From contig BPJI01000001.1 of the NCBI GenBank assembly GCA_026004535.1, positions 434,001-498,000 on the forward strand: 64,000 nt of DNA. The letters are read 5' to 3'. Below, one piece after another: positions 34,898-43,336 of this stretch. The position numbers and the translations under genes were made by a program. A model generated the notes under the pieces. The model saw nothing but the letters and a program-made list of their open reading frames with translations, searched no databases and had not been told where the DNA came from. Source of the DNA: Candidatus Parcubacteria bacterium. Lineage in GTDB: Bacteria; Patescibacteria; Paceibacteria; UBA6257; HR35. Position 1 is the stretch's first letter. Each line of letters begins with the position of its first letter.

Positions 34898-35423
34898 TAT
34901 TTTTCCTTGATAAATTTTCAACAATATTTATTTGACTAAATGGAATAAAAACTTTAGACCCATTTTCTGTTTCTAAAATTAAATAACGAGAGGTAAAATC
35001 AATAACCTTACCTTTAAAACTATTATTAATTATAATTTCTTCATTCTTTCTAAAAACATCCTCAAAAACAAAAAGCCAACCAGTAAAAACATCACGCAGA
35101 TTATTTTGAAAAATTAAAACCAAAACCGCACCTAAAGCACCAGCTCCAGTCAAAATAGCATTAACATTAAGTTTAAATTGTTTCAAAACAAAAATAAAAA
35201 AAATAAAAAGCAAAATAAATCTTAAAATCATCTTCACTGTCTTAATAATAGTAACAACTCTTTCTAAATGAAATAATTTGGCACTTGCCTTGAATGCTAA
35301 AGATAAAATTTTGGCTATTAAAAAATAGATCAAAACCAAAAACAAAGTAAAAATTAAAATTGACTGTATCTCGTCTTTAAACTGACTTAATAAATTAAAA
35401 ATTAAACTATAATATACCTGCAT
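34887..35423 (-). CDS. small MscS-family mechanosensitive channel-like protein
   Basis: 178 residues: three membrane segments (about 18-42, 60-82 and 88-108), the last glycine/alanine-rich (ILTGAGALGAVLVLIFQNNLRDV) as in the MscS pore helix. The small beta domain (IIINNSFKGKVIDF) follows. The long C-terminal vestibule of MscS is absent, so this is a minimal form. It relieves osmotic pressure if functional. The stop overlaps the aminopeptidase start. Confidence 0.85.
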   Translation of the reverse strand: MQVYYSLIFNLLSQFKDEIQSILIFTLFLVLIYFLIAKILSLAFKASAKLFHLERVVTIIKTVKMILRFILLFIFFIFVLKQFKLNVNAILTGAGALGAVLVLIFQNNLRDVFTGWLFVFEDVFRKNEEIIINNSFKGKVIDFTSRYLILETENGSKVFIPFSQINIVENLSRKNNGS

Positions 35424-35434
35424 CTTTTAAATCA

Positions 35435-36217
35435 TTATATTTCTCCTCTTAAAAATTTCCTAACTCCTTCCTCTGGATTTTTATACCTTATGGCAAGAAA
35501 AATTTTAAAGGATAGAGTATATAATTTTTTATAAATTGGATCTTTCCTTAAATTTTCTGCCTCTTCTATGGTAAAACCTTCACTTATTGCTATATTTGTT
35601 ATGTTTTCATCTGTTAAGGTATGTTCTAAGTGATATTTAACTCTTTGTAGGGCTTCAAGAGGATTGGATATGTTATAAATAGCAAAATGAATTTTTCTAC
35701 TCCGAGTAAATATCTCTCTTACTTCTTCAAGTGGAATATTGAGTTGTTGAGAGATAAATTCATCTGAGTTTATGAATTTATTTATAAATTCATAGTCTTG
35801 ATAAACAGCAATTTTTTTAGCGTTTTCTAATATTTTTGGAGGAAGTGGTAATTTTTTAGATAAAGCAGATGCTATTTCTTCTAAATTAATTATTAACATC
35901 TCAGCTAGGAGTCTAAGTTTATCTTTATTATTAAAAATTGATTCTTCTAAAATATTTTGTCTTTTTAGTTCAGCAGCAATTTTTTCCAAAGCTACTCTGA
36001 GAAATTGTTTAAATTCTTGTCTATACTCAGGTAAAATCCCAATTAATTGAGAATTTTCAGGATAGTCAATTACTTCATTAATAACATCTTTAATGTTATT
36101 AAGAAATTTTTCGGGCAATTCAGGTTTTCTTCCTCCCTTAAAACTCCTTCTTGCTATTTGTTGAATATTACTTAATAAATCTTCTGCTTCTTTTCTTATA
36201 TTTTCAATACTTCTCAT
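35435..36217 (-). CDS. uncharacterised helical protein directly after a tRNA
   Basis: 260 residues, nearly all helical and charged, with no membrane segment or known motif. The ATG lies five bases beyond the 3' end of the initiator tRNA on the same strand, so its mRNA is probably released by tRNA 3' processing and would be almost leaderless. It is followed by the MscS-like gene 11 bases later. Confidence 0.7.
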   Translation of the reverse strand: MRSIENIRKEAEDLLSNIQQIARRSFKGGRKPELPEKFLNNIKDVINEVIDYPENSQLIGILPEYRQEFKQFLRVALEKIAAELKRQNILEESIFNNKDKLRLLAEMLIINLEEIASALSKKLPLPPKILENAKKIAVYQDYEFINKFINSDEFISQQLNIPLEEVREIFTRSRKIHFAIYNISNPLEALQRVKYHLEHTLTDENITNIAISEGFTIEEAENLRKDPIYKKLYTLSFKIFLAIRYKNPEEGVRKFLRGEI

Positions 36218-36222
36218 TTTCG

Positions 36223-36293
36223 TTGCGGGGGCAGGATTTGCACCTGCGTCTCGGGCTTATGAGACCCGCGTGGTCCTACTCCACCACCCCGCG
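36223..36293 (-). tRNA. initiator tRNA-Met (CAT)
   Basis: 71-nt cloverleaf. The acceptor stem is CGCGGGG/CCCCGCA with the C1-A72 mismatch typical of bacterial initiators. The D arm is GTGG-CCAC. The anticodon arm is CGGGT-CTCATAA-GCCCG with three G-C pairs, and the variable loop is AGAC. The T arm is GCAGG-TGCAAAT-CCTGC and the discriminator is A. CCA is not encoded. Two oddities: the T loop has G where U55 (pseudouridine) is nearly universal, and pair 31-39 is U-G, so the G-C run sits at 28-30 instead of 29-31. It lies 20 bases after mutM on the same strand. Confidence 0.93.
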
Positions 36294-36313
36294 ATCTTAT
36301 TATTTTTATTATA

Positions 36314-37117
36314 TCATTTTTTTTGACAATTAATGCAATAAAAAGCACTTCTTCCTCCTAAAATTACTCTTTTTATCTTTTCATAACATCGCCGACATTT
36401 TTCATCTTCTCTCTGATAAACTAAAAATTTTTCTTGATATTTTCCTTTTGATTCATCTGGTTTGAAATAGAATCTAAAACTTGTTCCTTCATATTTAATT
36501 GCTTTTTTCAAGATTTTTTTAATTGCATTTAATAGTTTTTTTATTTTATCGTCAGTTAATTTATTTGCTGGAATTTGAGGATGAATCTTAGCTAAAAATA
36601 ATGACTCATTAGCATAAATGTTTCCAATTCCAGCAATTTTTGCTTGATCCATCAGAACTAATTTTATTGGTCTTTTGGTCTTATTTAAAATATTTTTTAA
36701 ATCATCAAAAGTTAAATTTAAAGCATCAATACCCAGTTTTTTTATCTCTTTATTTAAATTTTGCTCATCAACGACCTTTACCCAACCAAACCTGCGAACA
36801 TCATTAAAAACAAGATAACCTCTATCTAAAACAAACACAACCCTTATTGAATTACTGATTTCTGAATTTCTTAAGAAATTTAGAAATAAAATTTGCCCGG
36901 TCATCTTTAAATGAAACATCAAATTATAACCATTACTTAAAACAAAGATCAAAATTTTACCTTTTCTTTCAAGACTTAGAACTTTCGATCCCTCAATCTT
37001 TTTCTTTTCACCTTTAAAACTTCTCTTATCAAAAATTTCAACATTTTTTATTTTTTGTCCTATAATTTCTTTTTCTAAGTATCTCTTAATCGTTTCTACT
37101 TCAGGAAGTTCAGGCAT
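36314..37117 (-). CDS. mutM: formamidopyrimidine-DNA glycosylase
   Basis: 267 residues. It excises 8-oxoguanine and formamidopyrimidines. The N-terminus MPELPEVETIKRYLE contains the catalytic Pro2/Glu3 (mature numbering Pro1). IAGIGNIYANESLFLAKIHP is the helix-two-turn-helix, and the C-terminal zinc finger is CRRCYEKIKRVI ... CINC. All key residues are present. It leads into the initiator tRNA and the genes after it, so all may share a transcript. Confidence 0.97.
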   Translation of the reverse strand: MPELPEVETIKRYLEKEIIGQKIKNVEIFDKRSFKGEKKKIEGSKVLSLERKGKILIFVLSNGYNLMFHLKMTGQILFLNFLRNSEISNSIRVVFVLDRGYLVFNDVRRFGWVKVVDEQNLNKEIKKLGIDALNLTFDDLKNILNKTKRPIKLVLMDQAKIAGIGNIYANESLFLAKIHPQIPANKLTDDKIKKLLNAIKKILKKAIKYEGTSFRFYFKPDESKGKYQEKFLVYQREDEKCRRCYEKIKRVILGGRSAFYCINCQKK

Positions 37118-37267
37118 TATTATGTAATTTTATATAAGCTTTCATGGTCCTTTGAAATATAAAAATTATTTCATTTTATTCTCTATTCTATTTTAGATTA
37201 TAATTTAATAATAGTGCAGAGAGTGCAAACATAATTTTCTACTGGCGATAGTAGCAGAAAAATATTT

Positions 37268-37402
37268 TTACCCAGATTATAACCAGATAATACTACCCGG
37301 ATATTAACCGGATATAACTACTCGGATTCAAACCGGATACAAATACCCGGATATAAACCGGTATTCATCCGGGTAATCTATCCGGTATTAATCCGGGCAT
37401 AT
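37268..37402. repeat. CCGGAT-family fold-back array between mutM and yjbQ
   Basis: Forward units (ACCCGGATATTAACCGGATA) then inverted units (ATCCGGTATTAATCCGGGCA). It fills much of the 299-bp divergent gap. TAAAAT at 37406-37411, just after it, is the probable -10 box of the next gene. Confidence 0.87.
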
Positions 37403-37416
37403 TAATAAAATCTAAT

Positions 37417-37806
37417 ATGAATAGTTTAGTTATTAAAACAAAAAAGAAAAAAGAAATAATTGATATTACTGAAAAAATAAATGAGATTTTATCAAAACAA
37501 GAAAAAGATTCTGGACTAGTTTTTCTTTTTGCTTTGCATACAACCTGCGCTTTAACAACTGCCGACCTAGATCCTGGAGCTGAAAAAGATTATATTAATG
37601 CCTTTGAGAAAATAAGTCCTCAAGCAAACTTTATTCATCCTCATAATCCCGAACATTTTCCTGATCATTTTTTATCTTCAATTATTGGCACTTCCCTTCT
37701 TCTTCCTTTTGAAAACAAAAACTTAATTTTAGGCACATGGCAAAGAGTAATTCTAATTGAATTTGATGGACCGAGAGAAAGGAAAATCATAGTCAGGTTA
37801 ATATAA
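37417..37806 (+). CDS. YjbQ/UPF0047 family protein
   Basis: 129 residues. HTTCALTTADLDPG, HPHNPEHFPDHFLSSIIG and LGTWQRVILIEFDGPRERK are the conserved blocks of this family. Some members have thiamine-phosphate synthase side activity, but the true role is unsettled. Single gene with its own promoter next to a repeat array (-10 five bases before ATG). Confidence 0.92.
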   Translation: MNSLVIKTKKKKEIIDITEKINEILSKQEKDSGLVFLFALHTTCALTTADLDPGAEKDYINAFEKISPQANFIHPHNPEHFPDHFLSSIIGTSLLLPFENKNLILGTWQRVILIEFDGPRERKIIVRLI

Positions 37807-37824
37807 TTTTAGATTTTAAGCCAA

Positions 37825-39255
37825 CTATCTCAGATTTTGTTTATATCTTTTTTCTAATTCTCTAAATCTATACCAAAGAAAAGCTAATAGGAAAATAATC
37901 AAAAACAAAAGAAATAACCAAAAAATATTTACTCCCCCAAAAGCTCCGATAAAACCTAACAGACTTGTATTTATACCTTTAATTTGCAAATCAGAGGAGA
38001 ATGAATAATTAGCTCCAGGCGTTGAGACTTTAAAATCAATATTATAATTTTTAGTCTTTACTACACCCGAACAAGGAACATCTACTATCCAATCAACAAG
38101 ACGACTTGAATTTGGTTCTAAGACAAAATCTCTTTCGCTAGGTTTAAACCAATTACCAACTTCTCCATTTGCTTTAATGGTTATTTTTCTATTTACAGAA
38201 GTATTATTTATTAAGGTTAATTGAATTGTATTTTGAGCACAAACATTCACAGAATAGGTAGGTTCCACAAGTAAATCAATTAATTTATTATTATTTGTTT
38301 TTTGAATAGGTGTCGGCACCTCAATACTACGGGTTACTGTTCGAGTTACTGTCCGAGTCAAATAAGTAGTTCGACCAACTGAAATTAATATTTCCTTAGA
38401 CGACTGGCTGCCTTGATTATCGGTAACAATTAACTTAACCCTATAAGCACCGGAGGCTAAAGCACGATTAAAAGTTTTAAGATTAGAAACCGTTTCGTTG
38501 TTAATTATCCATTCATAAGAAATAATAAAACCATCTGGATCATAAGATTGAGAAGCATCAAAAGTGACAATGGTGCCTGGCCGAATATCCTCGGGAGTAA
38601 AAGCAATAACAGCTATGGGTAATTGATTTATTATTGACGAATTTTGCCCAGAAGAAATATTAACCGAACAAGAGGCTGATTTAGTTTCATTACCAGAGGT
38701 AACAGTAATATTAGCTGTATAAGTACCAGCCGAAGAGAAAGACCTAGAGCAAGTTGAGGAAGAACCACTGCAAGCACCCGACCAAGAATAAGAATAAGAT
38801 CCATTGCCACCGCTTACATTAGCTGTAAAAACAACTGTTTGATTTACATTAGCTGGGTTAGGCGAAGCAGAACAAGAAACTTGAAGATTTGAAAAGACAC
38901 AATTCGTTCTAAAAGAATAAATATTACCATAATTTGTACCTCCGCTATTTCTGGAAGCAGCTCGATAAAAGTAAGTAGTACAAGGTTGAAGACCTGTAAT
39001 AGTTTGGCAAAATCCTTGAGGAGGATTAGGAATAAAAAGAAATTGATCAGGCGTTCTGTTAGTCAAAGAAAAGCTCGATGTTCCCCATTCAAACCAAGCA
39101 GTTATATTAGGATCACCACCATTGTCTTGAATTTCACCAACCAAAGTAGCCCAAGTATTACCATAAGTTGTTTGAGCTGGACAAGTTTGAGCAAAAACAT
39201 TGCTTCCCTCTAAGATTATAAATACTATCAAGATTATTAAAAATCTTCTTAACAT
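37825..39255 (-). CDS. secreted FN3/PKD-domain protein with C-terminal membrane anchor
   Basis: 476 residues: signal peptide (about 1-22, NVFAQT), an FN3-like domain ending PCTTYFYRAASRN, an Ig/PKD-like domain with paired cysteines (VSCSASPNPANVNQTVVF), a second PKD domain (FDASQSYDPDG), a beta domain (about 330-425) and a membrane helix (about 440-462) with a basic tail. It is probably displayed on the cell surface for adhesion or host contact. Two blocks of about 220 bp are shared almost base for base with the gene at 39731-40414, evidence of recent duplication. Confidence 0.85.
   Translation of the reverse strand: MLRRFLIILIVFIILEGSNVFAQTCPAQTTYGNTWATLVGEIQDNGGDPNITAWFEWGTSSFSLTNRTPDQFLFIPNPPQGFCQTITGLQPCTTYFYRAASRNSGGTNYGNIYSFRTNCVFSNLQVSCSASPNPANVNQTVVFTANVSGGNGSYSYSWSGACSGSSSTCSRSFSSAGTYTANITVTSGNETKSASCSVNISSGQNSSIINQLPIAVIAFTPEDIRPGTIVTFDASQSYDPDGFIISYEWIINNETVSNLKTFNRALASGAYRVKLIVTDNQGSQSSKEILISVGRTTYLTRTVTRTVTRSIEVPTPIQKTNNNKLIDLLVEPTYSVNVCAQNTIQLTLINNTSVNRKITIKANGEVGNWFKPSERDFVLEPNSSRLVDWIVDVPCSGVVKTKNYNIDFKVSTPGANYSFSSDLQIKGINTSLLGFIGAFGGVNIFWLFLLFLIIFLLAFLWYRFRELEKRYKQNLR
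38663..38883. repeat. duplicated block 1, copy a
   Basis: 221 bp matching 39795-40015 at an offset of 1132 with a single C/T difference seen by eye. It encodes the Ig/PKD-like domain. Confidence 0.9.
38960..39184. repeat. duplicated block 2, copy a
   Basis: 225 bp that I read as identical to 40086-40310 (offset 1126). It encodes the FN3-like domain. A 76-bp non-matching segment separates it from block 1. Confidence 0.9.
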
Positions 39256-39299
39256 TTTTACTTAAATTCTAACATATTTTTTTATTTTGTCAATACTAA

Positions 39300-39716
39300 T
39301 TAAAAAATAATCCAATTTGACTTTTTATCTGGATAACTATTTTGAATTGGATTGGTTTTGTTTTTAAATTTTTGACATAAAGTTTTGATCTCTTTTATTT
39401 CGCCATAATTTATACCTGCAGTATTTTGGGCAACGGCTCGATAATAGTAAGTAGTACAAGGCTTAACGCCTCTTTCTCTTAAACAAAAAATCTGAGAATC
39501 TCTCAAAATTAATTCTTTGGTTTTTTTATCTAGCTTATCTTTATTTAGTCCGTATTCAAACCAAACTTTAACTTCCTTATCACCACCAAGTCCATCTAAC
39601 CTGCCGACAAAAGTTATAAAACGAAAACTCGTAGCAGTTTTACTAGGACAACTGACAGCAAAACTAAAATTAACTAAAATTAAAATGTTTAAAATTAATA
39701 ATAATTCTTTTTTCAT
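39300..39716 (-). CDS. secreted FN3-like single-domain protein
   Basis: 138 residues with a signal peptide (MKKELLLILNILILVNFSFA) and one FN3-like domain: KVWFEYGLNKDKL, PCTTYYYRAVAQNTAGINYG, EIKTLC. It is a diverged paralogue of the first domain of both neighbours. The short C-terminal tail is unlike theirs. It stands between the two closely related genes, making a three-member paralogue cluster. Confidence 0.75.
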   Translation of the reverse strand: MKKELLLILNILILVNFSFAVSCPSKTATSFRFITFVGRLDGLGGDKEVKVWFEYGLNKDKLDKKTKELILRDSQIFCLRERGVKPCTTYYYRAVAQNTAGINYGEIKEIKTLCQKFKNKTNPIQNSYPDKKSNWIIF

Positions 39717-39730
39717 TTCCTAAATTTCGT

Positions 39731-40414
39731 TTATAAAGTTATAACAGGTGGTAAGGTGATAACAGCTGGTGGTCTTACCGGTTGATTAACGGTTACCGAA
39801 CAAGAGGCTGATTTAGTTTCATTACCAGAGGTAACAGTAATATTAGCTGTATAAGTACCAGCCGAAGAGAAAGACCTAGAGCAAGTTGAGGAAGAACCAC
39901 TGCAAGCACCCGACCAAGAATAAGAATAAGATCCATTGCCACCGCTTACATTAGCTGTAAAAATAACTGTTTGATTTACATTAGCTGGGTTAGGCGAAGC
40001 AGAACAAGAAACTTGTAAAGGAGCACATTGAGTAGTAAAGGAGTAAATAGATCCTCTTGAAGTTCCAGCAGAATTTCTAGCAACGGCTCGATAAAAGTAA
40101 GTAGTACAAGGTTGAAGACCTGTAATAGTTTGGCAAAATCCTTGAGGAGGATTAGGAATAAAAAGAAATTGATCAGGCGTTCTGTTAGTCAAAGAAAAGC
40201 TCGATGTTCCCCATTCAAACCAAGCAGTTATATTAGGATCACCACCATTGTCTTGAATTTCACCAACCAAAGTAGCCCAAGTATTACCATAAGTTGTTTG
40301 AGCTGGACAAACCCTTTGAACACTAGTTTGAGCAATAGCTTGTTTTTTTGAAAAAATATATTGACCTAAAAAAACTAATCCAATGATTAGAAACAAGAAA
40401 GATGTTTTTTTCAT
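39731..40414 (-). CDS. secreted FN3/Ig-domain protein, recent paralogue
   Basis: 227 residues. The signal peptide (about 1-28, ending KQAIAQTS) is followed by FN3-like and Ig/PKD-like domains nearly identical to those of the protein at 37825-39255. It lacks the second PKD, beta domain and anchor, and instead ends with PPAVITLPPVITL, a tail also seen in the next gene upstream. It is presumably released or held through that tail. Confidence 0.8.
   Translation of the reverse strand: MKKTSFLFLIIGLVFLGQYIFSKKQAIAQTSVQRVCPAQTTYGNTWATLVGEIQDNGGDPNITAWFEWGTSSFSLTNRTPDQFLFIPNPPQGFCQTITGLQPCTTYFYRAVARNSAGTSRGSIYSFTTQCAPLQVSCSASPNPANVNQTVIFTANVSGGNGSYSYSWSGACSGSSSTCSRSFSSAGTYTANITVTSGNETKSASCSVTVNQPVRPPAVITLPPVITL
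39795..40015. repeat. duplicated block 1, copy b
   Basis: Partner of 38663-38883. The two copies are in direct orientation within two secreted-protein genes. Confidence 0.9.
40086..40310. repeat. duplicated block 2, copy b
   Basis: Partner of 38960-39184. Here the non-matching segment between the blocks is 70 bp (40016-40085). Confidence 0.9.
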
Positions 40415-40432
40415 ATTTTTTAATTAGATTCT

Positions 40433-40906
40433 TTAATAAGTAACGACCGCCGGTAAAGTAATAACTACAGGGAGCCTAATAACTTTTGTCCCCGACCACC
40501 AAACAATATAACCCACCAAGTTTGAATCATTACAAATCCAACCTTCGTCTGAATTACAAAATTTATCAAAAACATCAATTTGAATTGTTTTATTAGAACC
40601 AACCGAAGAGAATGATGTTAAACGTTGTCTACCTTGTAATGGGCCTATCATGTTTCTTACGCATTCGGGCATTTTCCCATCACATACAAAAACATATATC
40701 CATTCGTTATTATTCCTTGTTTCACACCAACCTTCATTTATATTGCATTTAGCTTGACAATTATAAAAATTAGCATCATGACCACTACCGCAAATATTAG
40801 TGTACTCTCCTCCAAATGGCGGAATATAACCAGCAATAGCTTTTAAGGCTAAAAACAAATTAACAAACGAAATTATACTAATTATTAAAAATAATCTCTT
40901 TTTCAT
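40433..40906 (-). CDS. secreted cysteine-rich protein
   Basis: 157 residues from ATG 40906, preferred over a TTG six bases upstream. A signal peptide (KKRLFLIISIISFVNLFLAL) is followed by a cysteine-rich region (about ten Cys: NICGSG, NCQAKCN, CDGKMPEC) likely held by disulfides. The C-terminus LPVVITLPAVVTY matches the tail of the neighbouring FN3 protein. A VKOR-type disulfide enzyme is encoded elsewhere in the window (54568-54999). The function is unknown. Confidence 0.7.
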   Translation of the reverse strand: MKKRLFLIISIISFVNLFLALKAIAGYIPPFGGEYTNICGSGHDANFYNCQAKCNINEGWCETRNNNEWIYVFVCDGKMPECVRNMIGPLQGRQRLTSFSSVGSNKTIQIDVFDKFCNSDEGWICNDSNLVGYIVWWSGTKVIRLPVVITLPAVVTY

Positions 40907-41040
40907 GGCCAAATATTGATAACTCCAATTTATAGATCAATATAAAAATTTTATCACAAAAAAGGTAATTTGTCAAGATCTAAAAATGCAAGAAAATAAG
41001 TATTTTTTAAGCTAGTTTATTTAGTATATATTTTAAGATT

Positions 41041-41763
41041 TCACCTAATTTCAAAAGTTATATTTATTTGTACTTTTATTTCTTGAGAACCAGGTTCGAT
41101 TTGAGGAATTGTTTCTCCTTCATCTCCACTCGTGCCAACATACTTTGAATATAAAGGAATTGAAGGAAAAGAAGAATATTCACTAATACTTACAATTTTT
41201 CCTAGTTTAAAGCCAGCTATCTTGGCAATTATTTCGGCTTTTTCCTTAGCATTTAAAATTGCCTTCTCTCTTGCTTTAGCTAAATAACTTTCTGATTCAT
41301 CAATAGTAAAGTTAGGACCAGAAACATTGTTAGCACCACGCTTCACCACTCCATCAAGTATTTCACCAATTTTAGTTAAATCTCTAATTTTAACAACTAA
41401 ATTTTGGCTTATTGTATAACCAACAATTTGATAAGAAGAGGTCCTATAATCATACTTAGGCGTGATTGAATAATTTTCAGTTTTAATATCTTTGTCCACG
41501 ATTCCCTGCTCTTTAAGAAAATTTATAATTTTATTCATCTTGTTTGAGTTTTCTTGTTGAAGGTTTTTCAAATCTTTACCATCAGTAATAACACCGATTC
41601 TTATTTCAGCAATATTGGGGACAGCGACTTCTTTCCCTTCGCCAGTAACTGAAAAAGTTCTTTGCGGTTGATTTATGTTTTTGTATTCATAAACAAACCA
41701 AAAAATGGCTATAACAAACAAAAACAAACTAATAATTATTGAATTTTTTAAATTTTGATCCAT
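41041..41763 (-). CDS. SIMPL (DUF541) domain protein
   Basis: 240 residues with an N-terminal membrane anchor (about 9-27). The SIMPL domain has FSVTGEGKEVAVPNIAEI, TENYSITPKYDY, VGYTISQNLVVKIRDL and AREKAILNAKEKAE. It is a periplasmic or surface protein of poorly known role (stress and oxidative-damage links in some species). TATAAT lies seven bases before the ATG, consistent with leaderless expression. Confidence 0.9.
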   Translation of the reverse strand: MDQNLKNSIIISLFLFVIAIFWFVYEYKNINQPQRTFSVTGEGKEVAVPNIAEIRIGVITDGKDLKNLQQENSNKMNKIINFLKEQGIVDKDIKTENYSITPKYDYRTSSYQIVGYTISQNLVVKIRDLTKIGEILDGVVKRGANNVSGPNFTIDESESYLAKAREKAILNAKEKAEIIAKIAGFKLGKIVSISEYSSFPSIPLYSKYVGTSGDEGETIPQIEPGSQEIKVQINITFEIR

Positions 41764-41858
41764 TAATTTAATTATACTATGTTTTAATATTATTTAAAAT
41801 ATAAAAATCATTAATTTTTAAAGTTTTTTCCACAACATTTTATAATTTTATTAATCGA

Positions 41859-42584
41859 ATGGACTTTTTAAAAATAATTACAAAATATAAAAACAGACCA
41901 ATACCTGAAAGAAAGTTTGATCAATTCTATGCTACGGCCGATACTGTTATTAAAAGAAGCAACCTATTATTGAGATATCAAAAAAAATTCAAATTTTCTA
42001 AAATTATTTTTCTTGGTGATGATGATTTAACTTCAATTGCTTTGGCTTTAACTAAAAAATTTGATGAAATTATTGTTTTAGATATTGATGAAAGAATTTT
42101 AAATTTTATTAATGAAGTTACTGAAAAGGAAAAATTAAATGTAAAAATATTTAAACATAATATTTGCAACCCTTTATCAAAAGATTTACTTAAAACCCAA
42201 ACCAATTTTATTTTCTTTGATCCACCTTATAATCCTTCGGCAGTTAAAATTTGGCTGATTAGGGCATTGGAAATTCTTTTAGGTTTAGGAAGTAATAAAA
42301 AAAGAAAAAATATAGAATTTTTAAAAAACAAATTTATTTTTATGTGTTATGGTTATACAGATAAAAGTTTTGAAAGAGGTTTAAAGATTCAAGAAATAAT
42401 TCATAATTTAGGTTTAATCATTCAAGAAAAATTTAGAAAGTTTAATAAATATACCGGAGCCGAGACAATTAATAATGAAAGTGATTTTTATATTATTCAA
42501 CCAACGCCTTTGGTTAAATTAGAAACAATAGATAAGTTTAAAAACAAAAGTTTTGAAGAAAAAATTTATACTTGGCAAAATTGA
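41859..42584 (+). CDS. BpsA-like aminopropyltransferase/methyltransferase-fold protein
   Basis: 241 residues with a Rossmann fold: IIFLGDDDLTSIALALT, IIVLDIDERILNFI and FIFFDPPYNPSAVKIWL. The GDDDL and DIDER motifs and the DPPY loop match the catalytic domain of the DUF43/BpsA family, which makes branched polyamines. The N-terminal winged-helix domain of BpsA is missing, although RPIPERKFDQFYAT corresponds to the linker before the catalytic domain. The polyamine substrate is inferred. A TATAAT twelve bases upstream of the ATG is likely the promoter. Confidence 0.75.
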   Translation: MDFLKIITKYKNRPIPERKFDQFYATADTVIKRSNLLLRYQKKFKFSKIIFLGDDDLTSIALALTKKFDEIIVLDIDERILNFINEVTEKEKLNVKIFKHNICNPLSKDLLKTQTNFIFFDPPYNPSAVKIWLIRALEILLGLGSNKKRKNIEFLKNKFIFMCYGYTDKSFERGLKIQEIIHNLGLIIQEKFRKFNKYTGAETINNESDFYIIQPTPLVKLETIDKFKNKSFEEKIYTWQN

Positions 42585-42711
42585 TTAACATAAAATTCCT
42601 AATCCCAAAATCAAAACTTTTTTATTTTTTAAATTTATCATCTTAATTTTTTATAAAAATATATTATTCAATATCTATTCCCCAATCCTACAAACTGGAT
42701 TAATTCTTCAC

Positions 42712-42727
42712 TGCTACGTAGCAATAG
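42712..42727. repeat. GCTACGTAGC palindrome copy
   Basis: TGCTACGTAGCAATAG, the same palindromic core as at 8015-8030 and 43351-43366. It lies a few bases past the stop codon of the TrpR-like gene. Confidence 0.7.
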
Positions 42728-42731
42728 ACTT

Positions 42732-43241
42732 TTATACTAATTTTGATAGTTTTTTATATAACTTTGATTTTCTATCTAATTTGCTTAGTACTTGATACAG
42801 TTTTTTCTTTTGCTTTTTGTTCATAATTTTTATAATCTCTTCTATTAAAAGTTCTGGCCAAAACATAGATGGCATTCTTCTTTTTATTTTTCTCCAATCT
42901 TTCTCTATATAATCTAAAATAGTCGGTTGTTTTATTTCTTTCTTGATTCTTTCCTGAATCAATCTGAAACCTTCCCCACTTTCGTATAACCACACAGCAA
43001 CTTTGGCTATAGTCCCATGGCTTACTTTAACAACTTTTTCTATTTCTCTATAACTTAAACCTTTTAGTAATAATTTGGCAATTTTAATTCTTTTGGCTAA
43101 CATAATTACTTCTTGTTTTGTCAAAAGATCAGTAATGAAATGCATAATTTCTTGACGATTTTTTAAAACAGAAATTGCTTCGCAAAATTCCTCTAGAAGC
43201 TCTGCTTTCTCCTGATCTGAAATTGATTTGTATTTAGGCAT
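42732..43241 (-). CDS. TrpR/YerC-YecD family DNA-binding protein
   Basis: 169 residues. The N-terminal half matches the YerC/YecD branch of Trp-repressor-like proteins: FCEAISVLKNRQEIMHFITDLLT, EVIMLAKRIKIAKLLLKGLSYREIE, then the recognition region VSHGTIAKVAVWL. The C-terminal 70 residues are lysine-rich and of unknown role. It is a probable transcription regulator. A 44-bp perfect palindrome in its upstream region is a candidate operator. Confidence 0.87.
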   Translation of the reverse strand: MPKYKSISDQEKAELLEEFCEAISVLKNRQEIMHFITDLLTKQEVIMLAKRIKIAKLLLKGLSYREIEKVVKVSHGTIAKVAVWLYESGEGFRLIQERIKKEIKQPTILDYIEKDWRKIKRRMPSMFWPELLIEEIIKIMNKKQKKKLYQVLSKLDRKSKLYKKLSKLV

Positions 43242-43336
43242 TTTTAAAACATGAAATCTAAATAATATAAAATATCTAAATTTTATGTAAAAATAACCAA
43301 ATTAAATATAACACAAAATAAACAAAAAAACCAAAA

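Noticed and set aside
38986..40351. Two similar plus-strand ORFs (38986-39213 and 40112-40351)
   Set aside because: They are antisense shadows of the duplicated FN3 domain blocks. Their similarity only reflects the duplication on the other strand.
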